Origin: Streptomyces poonensis
GTDB lineage: Bacteria > Actinomycetota > Actinomycetes > Streptomycetales > Streptomycetaceae
Reading direction: 5' to 3'
DNA length: 64,000 bases
Assembly: GCF_014650915.1 (NCBI RefSeq)
Contig: NZ_BMVW01000005.1
Span: 1 to 64,000, forward strand
The position numbers were made by a program, and so were the translations under genes. Of the stretch, positions 40,264 through 48,766 are shown in pieces. Every line of letters starts with the position of its first letter. The stretch's first letter is position 1. The notes beneath the pieces were generated by a model that saw nothing but the letters and a program-made list of their open reading frames with translations, was not told where the DNA came from and made no database searches.

Positions 40264-40274
40264 TATGTCGGTCG
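40254..40274. promoter_or_regulatory. 21-bp palindrome over the ctaE start codon
   Basis: CGACCGACA (40254-40262) and TGTCGGTCG (40266-40274) form a perfect 9-bp inverted repeat with a TTA centre. The ctaE ATG (40263-40261) lies inside it. It could be an operator for a dimeric repressor or a hairpin that hides the start codon. The pattern is seen directly; the function is inferred. Confidence 0.5.
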
Positions 40275-40475
40275 CTTATCCCGCCCTCACTCCGGGGGGT
40301 GCCGTTCGGGGTGTTCGCGCCTCGTGCGCTGCCCGTATGGCCCATCGAAGCCGTGGCAGAACCGGTGCTGACGCACTGTTCGAAGGAGTAGCATCCGCGC
40401 AACGGTCTTGTCAGTTCCGCTCCAGTTCCGCTCCGCTCCATTGCGTACGTACGACGCCGACGTCCCGGAGGAAGC

Positions 40476-40877
40476 ATGCAGCCGACCGCCACGGTGCTGG
40501 TCTACAGCGACGACTCCAACACCCGCGAACAGGTACGGCTCGCGACCGGGCGCAGGCCCGCCCCCGACGTCCCCGCCGTGGAGTTCGTCGAGTGCGCCAC
40601 TCCGGCCGCCGTCGTCAAGGAGCTGGAGAGGGGCGGCATCGACGTCTGTGTGCTGGACGGCGAGGCCGTACCCATGGGCGGCATGGGCGTGTGCCGCCAG
40701 ATCAAGGACGAGATCTTCCAGTGCCCGCCGGTGCTGCTGCTGATCGGCCGCCCGCAGGACGCCTGGCTGGCCACGTGGAGCCGGGCGGACGCGGCGGTGA
40801 CGCTGCCGGTGGAGCCGGTGGAGTTCGCGGACGCGCTCGCCGCCCTGCTGCGCCGCAGGGCGGCTGTGAGCGCCTGA
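40476..40877 (+). CDS. Receiver-like (atypical response regulator) protein
   Basis: A 133-residue single-domain protein with the fold of a response regulator receiver: TVLVYSDDS (acidic pair), Asp61 in VCVLDGEAVPMGG, and VLLLIGRPQDAWLATWSRA. The usual Lys near the end is replaced in AAVTLPVEPVEFADAL, so phosphorylation-linked switching may be lost or altered. ATG 40476 follows GGAGGAAGC. There is no output domain. It is divergent from ctaE and could act as an adaptor; its partner is unknown. Confidence 0.83.
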   Translation: MQPTATVLVYSDDSNTREQVRLATGRRPAPDVPAVEFVECATPAAVVKELERGGIDVCVLDGEAVPMGGMGVCRQIKDEIFQCPPVLLLIGRPQDAWLATWSRADAAVTLPVEPVEFADALAALLRRRAAVSA

Positions 40878-40953
40878 GCGTCCGGCTGACGGGCGGTTCA
40901 GGCGGTTGGGACGGTATGTCCCCCGGACGGCGGTCGCGGGCCTCCTGCGGCCG

Positions 40954-42207
40954 TCACAGGGACTCCGGGCGCAGTCTGGCCCGGTCGTCCGGGTGGGGGG
41001 CGTCCGCGCCGGCCACCAGGGCGCTGCCCGCGCGCCACTTGCGCCAGTCGAGGTTCCAGTCGCCGAAGCCGTTGCCGAAGGGCGCCATCGTGTCGCCGCC
41101 GGAGTTCACGACCTTGACGATGTCGCCCTCCTGCACGGTGTCGAAGAACCACTCGGCGTTGCCGGTGCTCATGCCGGTACAGCCGTGGCTGACGTTCGCG
41201 CTGCCCTGGGAGCCCTCCGACCAGGGGGCCGCGTGGACGTACTCGCCGCTCCAGGTCACCCTGGCCGCGTAGTAGACGGGCAGGTCGTAGGAGTCGGAGC
41301 TGCCGCGCGGTATGCCGATGCTCTCACCGCGCATCCGTACGAAGTACTCCTTGCCCAGGACGACCTTGACGCCGTTGCGGGTCTCGAAGCCGGGCTTGCC
41401 GGTGGTCACCGGGATCTCCTTGATCGCCTCGCCGTCGCGGTAGACGGTCATCAGGTGCGCGGCGGCGTCCGTGAGGGCGATCAGCCGGTCGCCCGTGGTG
41501 ATCCTGAGCGGTTTCGACCGGCCGCCGCGGAGGCGGTCGCCGATCCGTACGCCCTCCAGGGCGCTGCGGGCGCGGATCGTCGCGTGCGCGGGCCAGTACT
41601 CCTCGGGGCGGTAGTGCAGCTTCCGGTCGTCCACCCAGTGCCAGGCACCGGCCACCGCCGGCGTGGACTCGACCTTCAGGGCGCGCTCGACGACGGCCCG
41701 GGCGGCCCGGTCGCGGACGGGCGCGCTGAGCTCGGCGACGACGGGCTGGCCGACGCCGTACTCGCCCTTCTTGGGGCCGAAGGTGACGTTCAGCCGCTTG
41801 GTGGTGGTGGGTCTGCCGGTGCGCAGGGTGAGGTCCGTACGGCCGGGCCGGCCGTCCTCGTCCTCGGTGCTCACGCGGACCGTGTAGCGGGCGCCGGACG
41901 CGAGGGGGGACGTGCTGTGCCAGCGGCCGCCGTCGGCGGAGAGTTCGCCCGCCACGTACCGTCCCGCCGCGTCCACGGCCGTGACGTCCGTGAGGCGTCC
42001 GTCGCCGTCGGCGGTGATGTCCAGGGGCCGGTCCGGGTCGGCCGTGCCGCCCTTGTCCGTGGGGGCGTGGAACGAGATGTCGTCCGCCGCGTCGTACGGG
42101 GCCGCCGCGAGCGGATGGCCGCCGCCGCAGGAGGTGACGGCCGATCCCAGGGCGGCCAGCAGCGCGGTGGTGCCGACGGCCGTGCAGTGACGCGGAGTGC
42201 GGTTCAT
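40954..42207 (-). CDS. L,D-transpeptidase lipoprotein
   Basis: A 417-residue secreted wall cross-linking enzyme that forms 3-3 bonds in peptidoglycan. A signal peptide leads to the lipobox AVTSC (lipid Cys near residue 27). Two Ig-like regions (about 45-150 and 150-250) precede the YkuD catalytic domain (about 255-385), with the conserved VSHGCTGMS (catalytic Cys) and EYVHAAPW (His). Domain order matches LdtMt2-type enzymes. It lies between the two respiratory operons on the minus strand and may be transcribed alone. Confidence 0.94.
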   Translation of the reverse strand: MNRTPRHCTAVGTTALLAALGSAVTSCGGGHPLAAAPYDAADDISFHAPTDKGGTADPDRPLDITADGDGRLTDVTAVDAAGRYVAGELSADGGRWHSTSPLASGARYTVRVSTEDEDGRPGRTDLTLRTGRPTTTKRLNVTFGPKKGEYGVGQPVVAELSAPVRDRAARAVVERALKVESTPAVAGAWHWVDDRKLHYRPEEYWPAHATIRARSALEGVRIGDRLRGGRSKPLRITTGDRLIALTDAAAHLMTVYRDGEAIKEIPVTTGKPGFETRNGVKVVLGKEYFVRMRGESIGIPRGSSDSYDLPVYYAARVTWSGEYVHAAPWSEGSQGSANVSHGCTGMSTGNAEWFFDTVQEGDIVKVVNSGGDTMAPFGNGFGDWNLDWRKWRAGSALVAGADAPHPDDRARLRPESL

Positions 42208-42282
42208 GGCCTCACCGTAGGAAGGGCCGTCCGCCCGGGCGCGGCGGATGGCCCGTCCGGGGGAATCCGGTGCGGCAGACGA

Positions 42283-42321
42283 GGGAGCCCGGACCCTCCT
42301 CGGCGGAGTGTCCGGGCTCCC
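42283..42321 (-). terminator. Terminator of the ctaCDF operon
   Basis: GGGAGCCCGGAC (42283-42294) pairs with GTCCGGGCTCCC (42310-42321), with a further CTCC/GGAG pair in the loop. It starts 17 bp beyond the ctaF stop codon. Confidence 0.85.
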
Positions 42322-42337
42322 GTGCGCTCAGCGCGTG

Positions 42338-42736
42338 TTACTGGTTCTGGTTCTCACCGCGGTAGTACTCGAAGACCCAGCCCCACAGGCCGATCATGAT
42401 GATCGGCAGCGAGAAGTACAGCAGCCACCAGCCGAAGACGACGCCCAGGAAGGCGAGCGCGCCACCGACGGCCAGGGACAGCGGCTGCCAGCTGTGCGGG
42501 CTGAAGAAGCCCAGCTCGCCGGCGTCGTCCGCGACATCGGCCTCCTTGTCGTCCTGAGCGCCCACGTCGACCCGCCGGGCCGTGAAGGCCAGGTAGTAGC
42601 CGATCATGATGCTCAGGCCGAACGCGAGGAAGAGCGCCGTGGTACCGGCCGGCTCCTTCGACCACAGGCCATAGACGATGGCCATGGCGAGGATGAAGAC
42701 GGCCAGCCAGATGAACATCTTGCCCTGGATCTTCAC
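42338..42736 (-). CDS. ctaF: Cytochrome c oxidase subunit IV, actinobacterial type
   Basis: A 132-residue membrane protein of the aa3 oxidase found in Actinobacteria. Four hydrophobic segments lie at about residues 7-25, 33-52, 85-100 and 101-122, and the sequence ends [13 protein letters not shown] 42736 overlaps the ctaD stop (GTGA, 42733-42736). It stabilises the oxidase and its bcc partner. Confidence 0.96.
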   Translation of the reverse strand: MKIQGKMFIWLAVFILAMAIVYGLWSKEPAGTTALFLAFGLSIMIGYYLAFTARRVDVGAQDDKEADVADDAGELGFFSPHSWQPLSLAVGGALAFLGVVFGWWLLYFSLPIIMIGLWGWVFEYYRGENQNQ

Positions 42737-44463
42737 TTGCCGGCCTCCTTGCCACCAGCGAGGGCCTTCTCACCGTGACCGGCGTTCTCGAGCTGGTCGA
42801 GAGCGGCGACCTCCGGGTGGTGCAGGTCGAACGCCGGGGATTCGCTGCGGATCCGCGGCAGGGTGGTGAAGTTGTGCCGCGGCGGCGGGCAGGACGTCGC
42901 CCACTCGAGCGAGCGGCCGTAGCCCCACGGGTCGTCGACCTCGACCTTCTTGCCGTACTTGGCGGTCTTCCAGACGTTGTAGAAGAACGGCAGGATCGAC
43001 AGGCCGAGCACGAACGAGGCGATCGTCGAGATCGTGTTCAGGGCGGTGAAGCCGTCGGCCGCGAGGTAGTCCGCGTAACGGCGCGGCATGCCCTCGGCAC
43101 CCAGCCAGTGCTGCACCAGGAACGTGCCGTGGAAGCCGATGAACAGCGTCCAGAAGGTGATCTTTCCGAGCCGCTCGTCGAGCATCTTGCCCGTCCACTT
43201 CGGCCACCAGAAGTGGAAGCCGGAGAACATCGCGAAGACGACGGTGCCGAAGACGACGTAGTGGAAGTGCGCCACCACGAAGTACGAGTCGGAGACGTGG
43301 AAGTCCATCGGCGGCGAGGCCAGGATGACACCGGTCAGACCACCGAAGGTGAAGGTGATCAGGAAGCCGGTCGCCCAGAGCATCGGTGTCTCGAAGGACA
43401 GCGAGCCCTTCCACATCGTGCCGATCCAGTTGAAGAACTTCACGCCGGTCGGGACCGCGATGAGGAACGTCATGAAGGAGAAGAACGGCAGCAGCACGCC
43501 ACCGGTGACGTACATGTGGTGCGCCCACACGGTCACGGACAGACCCGCGATGGACACGGTCGCGGCGACCAGGCCCATGTAGCCGAACATCGGCTTGCGG
43601 GAGAAGACCGGGATGACCTCACTGATGATGCCGAAGAACGGCAGCGCGATGATGTACACCTCTGGGTGGCCGAAGAACCAGAAGAGGTGTTGCCACAGCA
43701 ACGCTCCGCCGTTGGCGGCGTCGAAGATATGGGCGCCGAACTTGCGGTCCGCCTCCAGGGCGAACAGGGCCGCGGCCAGGACCGGGAAGGCGAGCAGGAC
43801 CAGGACACCGGTCAGCAGCACGTTCCAGGTGAAGATCGGCATGCGGAACATCGTCATGCCGGGGGCGCGCATGCAGATGATCGTGGTGATGAAGTTGACC
43901 GCACCGAGGATCGTGCCGAAGCCGGAGAAGGCCAGACCCATGATCCACATGTCGGCGCCGACACCCGGCGAGCGGACCGCGTCCGACAGCGGGGAGTAGG
44001 CGAACCAGCCGAAGTCGGCCGCGCCCTGCGGGGTCAGGAAGCCGCCCACCGCGATGAGCGAGCCGAACAGGTACAGCCAGTACGCGAACATGTTGAGCCG
44101 CGGGAACGCCACGTCGGGCGCGCCGATCTGCAGCGGCATGATCCAGTTCGCGAAGCCGGAGAACAGCGGGGTGGCGAACATCAGCAGCATGACCGTGCCA
44201 TGCATGGTGAACGCCTGGTTGAACTGCTCGTTCGACATGATCTGCGTGCCCGGACGGGCCAGCTCGGCGCGCATGAGGAGCGCCATCACGCCGCCGATGC
44301 AGAAGAACGCGAACGACGTGACGAGGTACAGCGTGCCGATCGTCTTGTGGTCAGTGGTGGTCAGCCACTTGATGACCACGTTGCCGCGCTGCCGGCGCCG
44401 TACCGGCTGCTCGCTCTGGTACGTGTCGGCCGCGGCACCCTGGGGTTCGTTGAGGATGCTCAC
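42733..44463 (-). CDS. ctaD: Cytochrome c oxidase subunit I
   Basis: Catalytic subunit of aa3 oxidase, which reduces O2 and pumps protons. The 576-residue protein has twelve hydrophobic segments. Heme a and a3/CuB ligands are visible: AFTMHGTVM, the FGHPEVYI site with its cross-linked Tyr, HHMYVTG and [14 protein letters not shown] 44463 overlaps the ctaC stop by 4 nt. A C-terminal tail (about 540-576) is Ala/Lys/Glu-rich. Second gene of the ctaC-ctaD-ctaF unit. Confidence 0.98.
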   Translation of the reverse strand: MSILNEPQGAAADTYQSEQPVRRRQRGNVVIKWLTTTDHKTIGTLYLVTSFAFFCIGGVMALLMRAELARPGTQIMSNEQFNQAFTMHGTVMLLMFATPLFSGFANWIMPLQIGAPDVAFPRLNMFAYWLYLFGSLIAVGGFLTPQGAADFGWFAYSPLSDAVRSPGVGADMWIMGLAFSGFGTILGAVNFITTIICMRAPGMTMFRMPIFTWNVLLTGVLVLLAFPVLAAALFALEADRKFGAHIFDAANGGALLWQHLFWFFGHPEVYIIALPFFGIISEVIPVFSRKPMFGYMGLVAATVSIAGLSVTVWAHHMYVTGGVLLPFFSFMTFLIAVPTGVKFFNWIGTMWKGSLSFETPMLWATGFLITFTFGGLTGVILASPPMDFHVSDSYFVVAHFHYVVFGTVVFAMFSGFHFWWPKWTGKMLDERLGKITFWTLFIGFHGTFLVQHWLGAEGMPRRYADYLAADGFTALNTISTIASFVLGLSILPFFYNVWKTAKYGKKVEVDDPWGYGRSLEWATSCPPPRHNFTTLPRIRSESPAFDLHHPEVAALDQLENAGHGEKALAGGKEAGK

Positions 44464-45425
44464 AGCTGGTTCGCCTCCCGCTCCTTCGAATGGTCGGTCT
44501 GCTCGATGCCGGCCGGGGCGTAACCGGTCTGACCCTTCTCCGCGAGCTCCTTGACGTGCTGCTCGTAGCGCTCGGGCGAGACGACCTTCACGTTGAACAG
44601 CATGCGGGAGTGGTCGACACCGCACAGCTCGGCGCACTTGCCCAGGAAGGTGCCCTGCTTGTTCGGGGTCACCTGGAAGGCGTTGGTGTGGCCCGGGATG
44701 ACGTCCTGCTTCATCAGGAAGGGCACCACCCAGAAGGAGTGGATGACGTCACGCGAGGTGAGGACGAAGCGGACCGTCTTGCCCTCGGGGAGCCAGAGGG
44801 TCGGGCCGGGGTTGTTGGTCTGGGGGTTGCGGTCGCCCGGGATGCCGCAGTCGTAGACGCCGCCCGCGTTCTCCGGGAAGTCCTTCTTGAACCGCTCCGG
44901 GATCGCGTCCAGGTTCTCGTCCGTCTTCGCGTCGCCGGTGGAACCGTCGACCTGCTCGACGTAGTTGAAGCACCAGCTCCACTGGAAGCCGACCACGTTC
45001 ACCGTGACGTCGGGCTTCTTGGAGGTGTCGAGGAGCTTCGACTCGTCGCGGGCGGTGAAGTAGAAGAGCACCGAGACGATGATCAGCGGGACGACCGTGT
45101 ACAGGGCCTCGATGGGCATGTTGTACCGGGTCTGCGGGGGGATCTCCACCTTGGTGCGGCTGCGCCGGTGGAAGAACGCGCTCCACAGGATCAGGCCCCA
45201 CACCAGCACGCCGACGGCGAGTGCGGCCGCCCAGGAACCCTGCCACAGGGAGAGGATCCGCGGAGCCTCTTCCGTGGTCGGGGTGGGCATACCAAGGCGG
45301 GGGAAGTCTTCCCAGTTGTACGAGCAACCGGTGGCTGTCGCCAGGACCAGGCCCGCAGTCAGTGCCTGCAGCAGCTTCCGCCGCATCGGGCGCCGCGGCG
45401 AGCGGTCGGAGCCGTTGGGACTCAC
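44460..45425 (-). CDS. ctaC: Cytochrome c oxidase subunit II
   Basis: A 321-residue lipoprotein subunit that carries the CuA centre. The signal peptide ends with the lipobox ATATGC, followed by two membrane helices and a cupredoxin domain with [12 protein letters not shown] (CuA Cys, Cys, His, Met), [16 protein letters not shown] and [16 protein letters not shown] 45425 has GGAAGG 6 nt upstream. An insertion ([20 protein letters not shown], near residue 175) is typical of the actinobacterial form and may dock the diheme QcrC. First gene of the operon. Confidence 0.97.
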   Translation of the reverse strand: MSPNGSDRSPRRPMRRKLLQALTAGLVLATATGCSYNWEDFPRLGMPTPTTEEAPRILSLWQGSWAAALAVGVLVWGLILWSAFFHRRSRTKVEIPPQTRYNMPIEALYTVVPLIIVSVLFYFTARDESKLLDTSKKPDVTVNVVGFQWSWCFNYVEQVDGSTGDAKTDENLDAIPERFKKDFPENAGGVYDCGIPGDRNPQTNNPGPTLWLPEGKTVRFVLTSRDVIHSFWVVPFLMKQDVIPGHTNAFQVTPNKQGTFLGKCAELCGVDHSRMLFNVKVVSPERYEQHVKELAEKGQTGYAPAGIEQTDHSKEREANQL

Positions 45426-45792
45426 GTAGCGCCTTCCCGAGAGTCTCGCCCGCGCGGTCGGCTGCGGCCTTCTCGCTGGTCGGTCGCCGCCCTGCGTCGG
45501 GCAGGGGTTTGGATGTTTATGCGGACCAAACCCTACTGGACGCCATTTGGGGTCGCGCGGGGAGGGTGCCCAACGCGCCGCCGGACACCCCGAAGGGGTG
45601 GAATGACCGGCTCCGCACCCCGTCTGACGGCCCCTTGGGAGGTTTACCGACGCGGGCGCCCCGCGTGTACCGCCAGCTGCCGGGTTCGCAGGGGCGGACA
45701 GGGGGCGCGCATGTCCCGTGCGCGCTGCCCGGCAGTACGTGAGCCCGCCCGCCCCGCGCGGCCGCGGCACCGGCACGGGTTAGCGTGGCGGC
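45426..45792. other. Divergent intergenic region, ctaC versus cysteine desulfurase
   Basis: About 370 bp with no convincing gene. A TAGGGT box (45535-45530, minus strand) could begin ctaC transcription, with a leader of about 100 nt; its -35 is poor. The stretch around 45510-45540 is less GC-rich than its surroundings. I see no strong hairpin or clear operator. Confidence 0.4.
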
Positions 45793-47220
45793 GTGTCCTA
45801 CTTCGACGCGGCGTCCTCCGCTCCCCTGCACCCCGTCGCCCGGCAGGCTCTGACCGCCTCGCTCGACGAGGGGTGGGCCGATCCCGCCCGGCTGTACCGC
45901 GAGGGGCGGCGGGCCCGGCTGCTGCTCGACGCGGCGCGCGAGGCGGCCGCCGAGGCGGTGGGCTGCCGCCCGGACGAGCTGGTGTTCACCTCCTCGGGCA
46001 CGCACGCGGTGCACTCCGGGATCGCGGGCGCGCTGGCGGGGCGCCGGCGGGTGGGGGCGCATCTGGCCGTGTCGGCCGTCGAGCACTCCTCGGTGCTGCA
46101 CGCGGCGGAGGTCCATGAGGCCGGCGGCGGCACGGTGACGCGGGTCCCGGTGGGCCGTACAGGTGCGGTCGACCCGTCCGGGTACGCCGCGGCGCTCCGT
46201 CCTGACACCGCGCTCGCCTGCCTCCAGTCCGCCAACCACGAGGTGGGCACCGAGCAGCCGGTCGCCGAGGTGGCCGAGGCGTGCCGGGCGGCGGGGGTGC
46301 CGCTGCTGGTGGACGCGGCGCAGTCACTGGGCTGGGGGCGGGTGGAGGGCGACTGGTCCCTGCTGGCCGCCAGTGCCCATAAGTGGGGCGGGCCGGCCGG
46401 GGTCGGGCTGCTCGTCTTGCGCAAGGGGGTGCGGTTCGCGCCGCAGGGCCCGGCGGACGAGCGGGAGTCGGGGCGGGCGGCCGGGTTCGAGAACATCCCG
46501 GCGATCGTGGCGGCGGCGGCCTCGCTGCGGGCCGTACGGGCCGAGGCCGCCGCGGAGGCCGCCCGCCTGCGGGAGCTGACGGACCGGATCCGGGCGCGGG
46601 TGCCGTCGCTGGTCCCGGACGTGGAGGTGGTCGGCGACCCGGAGCGCCGGCTGCCCGGCGTCGTCACCTTCTCCTGTCTCTATGTCGACGGGGAGACCCT
46701 GCTGCACGAGCTGGACCGGGCGGGTTTCTCGGTGTCGTCCGGCTCGTCCTGCACCAGCAGCACGCTGACGCCGAGTCACGTACTGAAGGCGATGGGCGTG
46801 CTCAGCGAGGGCAACGTCCGGGTGTCGCTGCCGCCGGGTGCGGCGGAGGAGGACGTCGAGCGGTTCCTGTCGGTGCTGCCGGGCGCGGTCACGGCGGTGC
46901 GCGGGAAGCTCGGGGCGCCCGCGCCCGCGGCCACTGCCGAGGCGGCCGGGGCGGCTGAGGCTGCCGGGGCGGCCACCGTACGGGACGGCTCCGGAGACGC
47001 CCTCGTCGTGGACTCCCTCGGCAAGCGGTGCCCGATCCCGGTCATCGAGCTGGCCAAGGTGTTCGGGGACGTACCGGTGGGCGGCACGGTCCGGGTCCTG
47101 GCCGACGACGAGGCGGCCCGGCTGGACATCCCGGCGTGGTGCGAGATGCGGGGACAGGAGTACGTCGGGGAGGAGCCGGCGGACCGGGGCTCGGCCTATC
47201 TGGTCCGCCGGGTCTCCTAG
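45793..47220 (+). CDS. Cysteine desulfurase - TusA-like sulfurtransferase fusion
   Basis: A 475-residue two-domain protein. The N-terminal cysteine desulfurase (about 1-375) has YFDAASSAPLHP, QSANHEVGTEQPVAE, SAHKWGGPAG (PLP Lys) and the persulfide Cys in SGSSCTSSTLTP, the group I IscS/NifS pattern. An Ala/Glu linker (about 380-400) joins a TusA/SirA-type domain (about 405-475) with the sulfur-carrying Cys in LGKRCPIPVIELAK. It should take sulfur from cysteine and pass the persulfide within one protein. GTG 45793 is divergent from ctaC. A role in Fe-S, molybdenum cofactor or tRNA thiolation is possible but unproven. Confidence 0.93.
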   Translation: MSYFDAASSAPLHPVARQALTASLDEGWADPARLYREGRRARLLLDAAREAAAEAVGCRPDELVFTSSGTHAVHSGIAGALAGRRRVGAHLAVSAVEHSSVLHAAEVHEAGGGTVTRVPVGRTGAVDPSGYAAALRPDTALACLQSANHEVGTEQPVAEVAEACRAAGVPLLVDAAQSLGWGRVEGDWSLLAASAHKWGGPAGVGLLVLRKGVRFAPQGPADERESGRAAGFENIPAIVAAAASLRAVRAEAAAEAARLRELTDRIRARVPSLVPDVEVVGDPERRLPGVVTFSCLYVDGETLLHELDRAGFSVSSGSSCTSSTLTPSHVLKAMGVLSEGNVRVSLPPGAAEEDVERFLSVLPGAVTAVRGKLGAPAPAATAEAAGAAEAAGAATVRDGSGDALVVDSLGKRCPIPVIELAKVFGDVPVGGTVRVLADDEAARLDIPAWCEMRGQEYVGEEPADRGSAYLVRRVS

Positions 47221-47245
47221 TCCCCCGGCCTCCTGGCGTCCGCCG

Positions 47246-48220
47246 TCAGCCCAGGTGGGCCTGGACCTCGGCGGCCGCGTCGTGGCCGTACGCCTTGGTG
47301 AAGCGGTCCATGAAGTGGGCGCGGCGCAGCTGGTACTCCTGGGTGCCGACCGTCTCGATGACCAGCGTGGCGAGCATGCAGCCGACCTGGGCGGCGCGCT
47401 CCAGGGAGACACCCCAGGCGAGACCGGAGAGGAAGCCCGCGCGGAAGGCGTCGCCGACGCCCGTCGGGTCGGCCTTGCGCTCCTCCTCCGGGCAGCCGAC
47501 CTCGATCGGCGCCTCGCCGACCCGCTCGATGCGCACGCCCTGCGCGCCGAGGGTGGTCACGCGGTGGCCGACCCGGGAGAGGATCTCGGCGTCCGTCCAG
47601 CCGGTCTTGGACTCGATGAGCCCCTTCTCGTACTCGTTGGAGAAGAGGTACGTGGCGCCGTCCAGCAGCAGCCGGATCTCCTCGCCGTCCATGCGCGCGA
47701 TCTGCTGCGAGAAGTCGGCGGCGAAGGGGATGGACCGGGCGCGGCACTCCTCCGTGTGGCGCATCATCGCCTCGGGGTCGTCCGCGCCGATCAGCACCAG
47801 GTCCAGGCCGCCCACGCGGTCCGCGACGGTCTTGAGCTCGATGAGGCGGGCCTCGCTCATGGCGCCGGTGTAGAAGGAGCCGATCTGGTTGTGGTCGGCG
47901 TCCGTGGTGCACACGAAGCGGGCCGTGTGCAGCGTCTCGGAGATGCGTACGGACTGGGTGTCGACGCCGTGCCGGTCCAGCCAGGCCCGGTACTCGTCGA
48001 AGTCGGCGCCCGCCGCGCCGACCAGGATCGGCTGCGTACCGAGCTGGCCCATGCCGAAGGCGATGTTCGCGCCGACACCTCCCCGGCGCACGTCGAGGGC
48101 GTCGACCAGGAAGGAGAGGGAGACCGTGTGCAGCTGGTCCGCGACGAGCTGGTCGGCGAAGCGGCCGGGGAAGGTCATGAGGTGGTCGGTGGCGATGGAG
48201 CCGGAGACTGCGATACGCAC
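47246..48220 (-). CDS. PfkB-family carbohydrate/nucleoside kinase
   Basis: A 324-residue ribokinase-fold enzyme. The PfkB signatures are RRGGVGANIAFGMGQLG (substrate side) and DPTGVGDAFRAGFLSGLAWG (anion hole and catalytic Asp). A lid region near residues 15-40 and the closing FSNEYEKGLIESKTG are most like the actinobacterial adenosine kinase (AdoK) group, so phosphorylation of adenosine is the best guess, with sugar phosphorylation as the alternative. GTG 48220 has a weak promoter upstream (TTCTGC/TAGCGT, 48290-48262, 17-bp spacer). It stops only 25 bp from the stop of the convergent cysteine desulfurase fusion. Confidence 0.88.
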   Translation of the reverse strand: MRIAVSGSIATDHLMTFPGRFADQLVADQLHTVSLSFLVDALDVRRGGVGANIAFGMGQLGTQPILVGAAGADFDEYRAWLDRHGVDTQSVRISETLHTARFVCTTDADHNQIGSFYTGAMSEARLIELKTVADRVGGLDLVLIGADDPEAMMRHTEECRARSIPFAADFSQQIARMDGEEIRLLLDGATYLFSNEYEKGLIESKTGWTDAEILSRVGHRVTTLGAQGVRIERVGEAPIEVGCPEEERKADPTGVGDAFRAGFLSGLAWGVSLERAAQVGCMLATLVIETVGTQEYQLRRAHFMDRFTKAYGHDAAAEVQAHLG

Positions 48221-48353
48221 GGCGAGGACACGCTCCTGCGACGGGAGGGGATTGACAGTTCACGCTACCCGGTCGCCCGAGCGAGCAGAAGCAGACAGAA
48301 CTACCCGATAGTAGGGCTTTTTCCATGGCTCCGGCGGTGCTTACCGTTCCGCT

Positions 48354-48620
48354 ATGACGAACCTCGAGCGCCTGGGCGTTGCCGGATCCGCCACCCCGCT
48401 CCGCCCGGAATCCCTTGACGTCCTGGACGTCCGGGCCGTCCCGGACGTCCAGGACGGGGGCCTCGCGGAGCTGCGTGGCGACTGCGCCCGGATGGTGCCG
48501 CACTGGGCGGCCCCCGAAAGGATCACCGATCGGCCGGTGTCCCCGGCGCTGATCCACGGCGTGACGGTCCCGCCCGGATCGGCCCGGCTGCTGGACGCGA
48601 TGTCCGAGTACGGCGACTGA
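48354..48620 (+). CDS. Small hypothetical protein with internal hairpin
   Basis: An 88-residue protein with strong GC3 bias, so I accept it as coding. There is no signal peptide, membrane segment or recognised domain; the sequence includes LDVLDVRAVPDVQDG, a run of hydrophobic-Asp repeats encoded by the two arms of a 17-bp hairpin (48419-48456). ATG 48354 has no ribosome site; a TACCGT box ends 7 nt upstream (48342-48347), so a leaderless start is plausible. Its role is unknown, and it is divergent from the PfkB-family gene. Confidence 0.68.
   Translation: MTNLERLGVAGSATPLRPESLDVLDVRAVPDVQDGGLAELRGDCARMVPHWAAPERITDRPVSPALIHGVTVPPGSARLLDAMSEYGD
48419..48456. repeat. Intragenic 17-bp perfect inverted repeat
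   Basis: CGTCCTGGACGTCCGGG (48419-48435) pairs with CCCGGACGTCCAGGACG (48440-48456), with a 4-nt loop, inside the small gene at 48354-48620. In RNA it would be a very stable hairpin within the coding sequence. Confidence 0.9.
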
Positions 48621-48766
48621 ACGTCTGAACGGGGAACCGCACTCTCCCCCGCCGCGTCCCATCGCTGTCCCCCGTCAAGGGGGCCCGGTGTACGGCTCTT
48701 CCTCGCCCCCGCCGCCGCGCGGGACCGGGTCACCAGGGACAGCTGTGGAGCCGAAGGAGCGATGCG

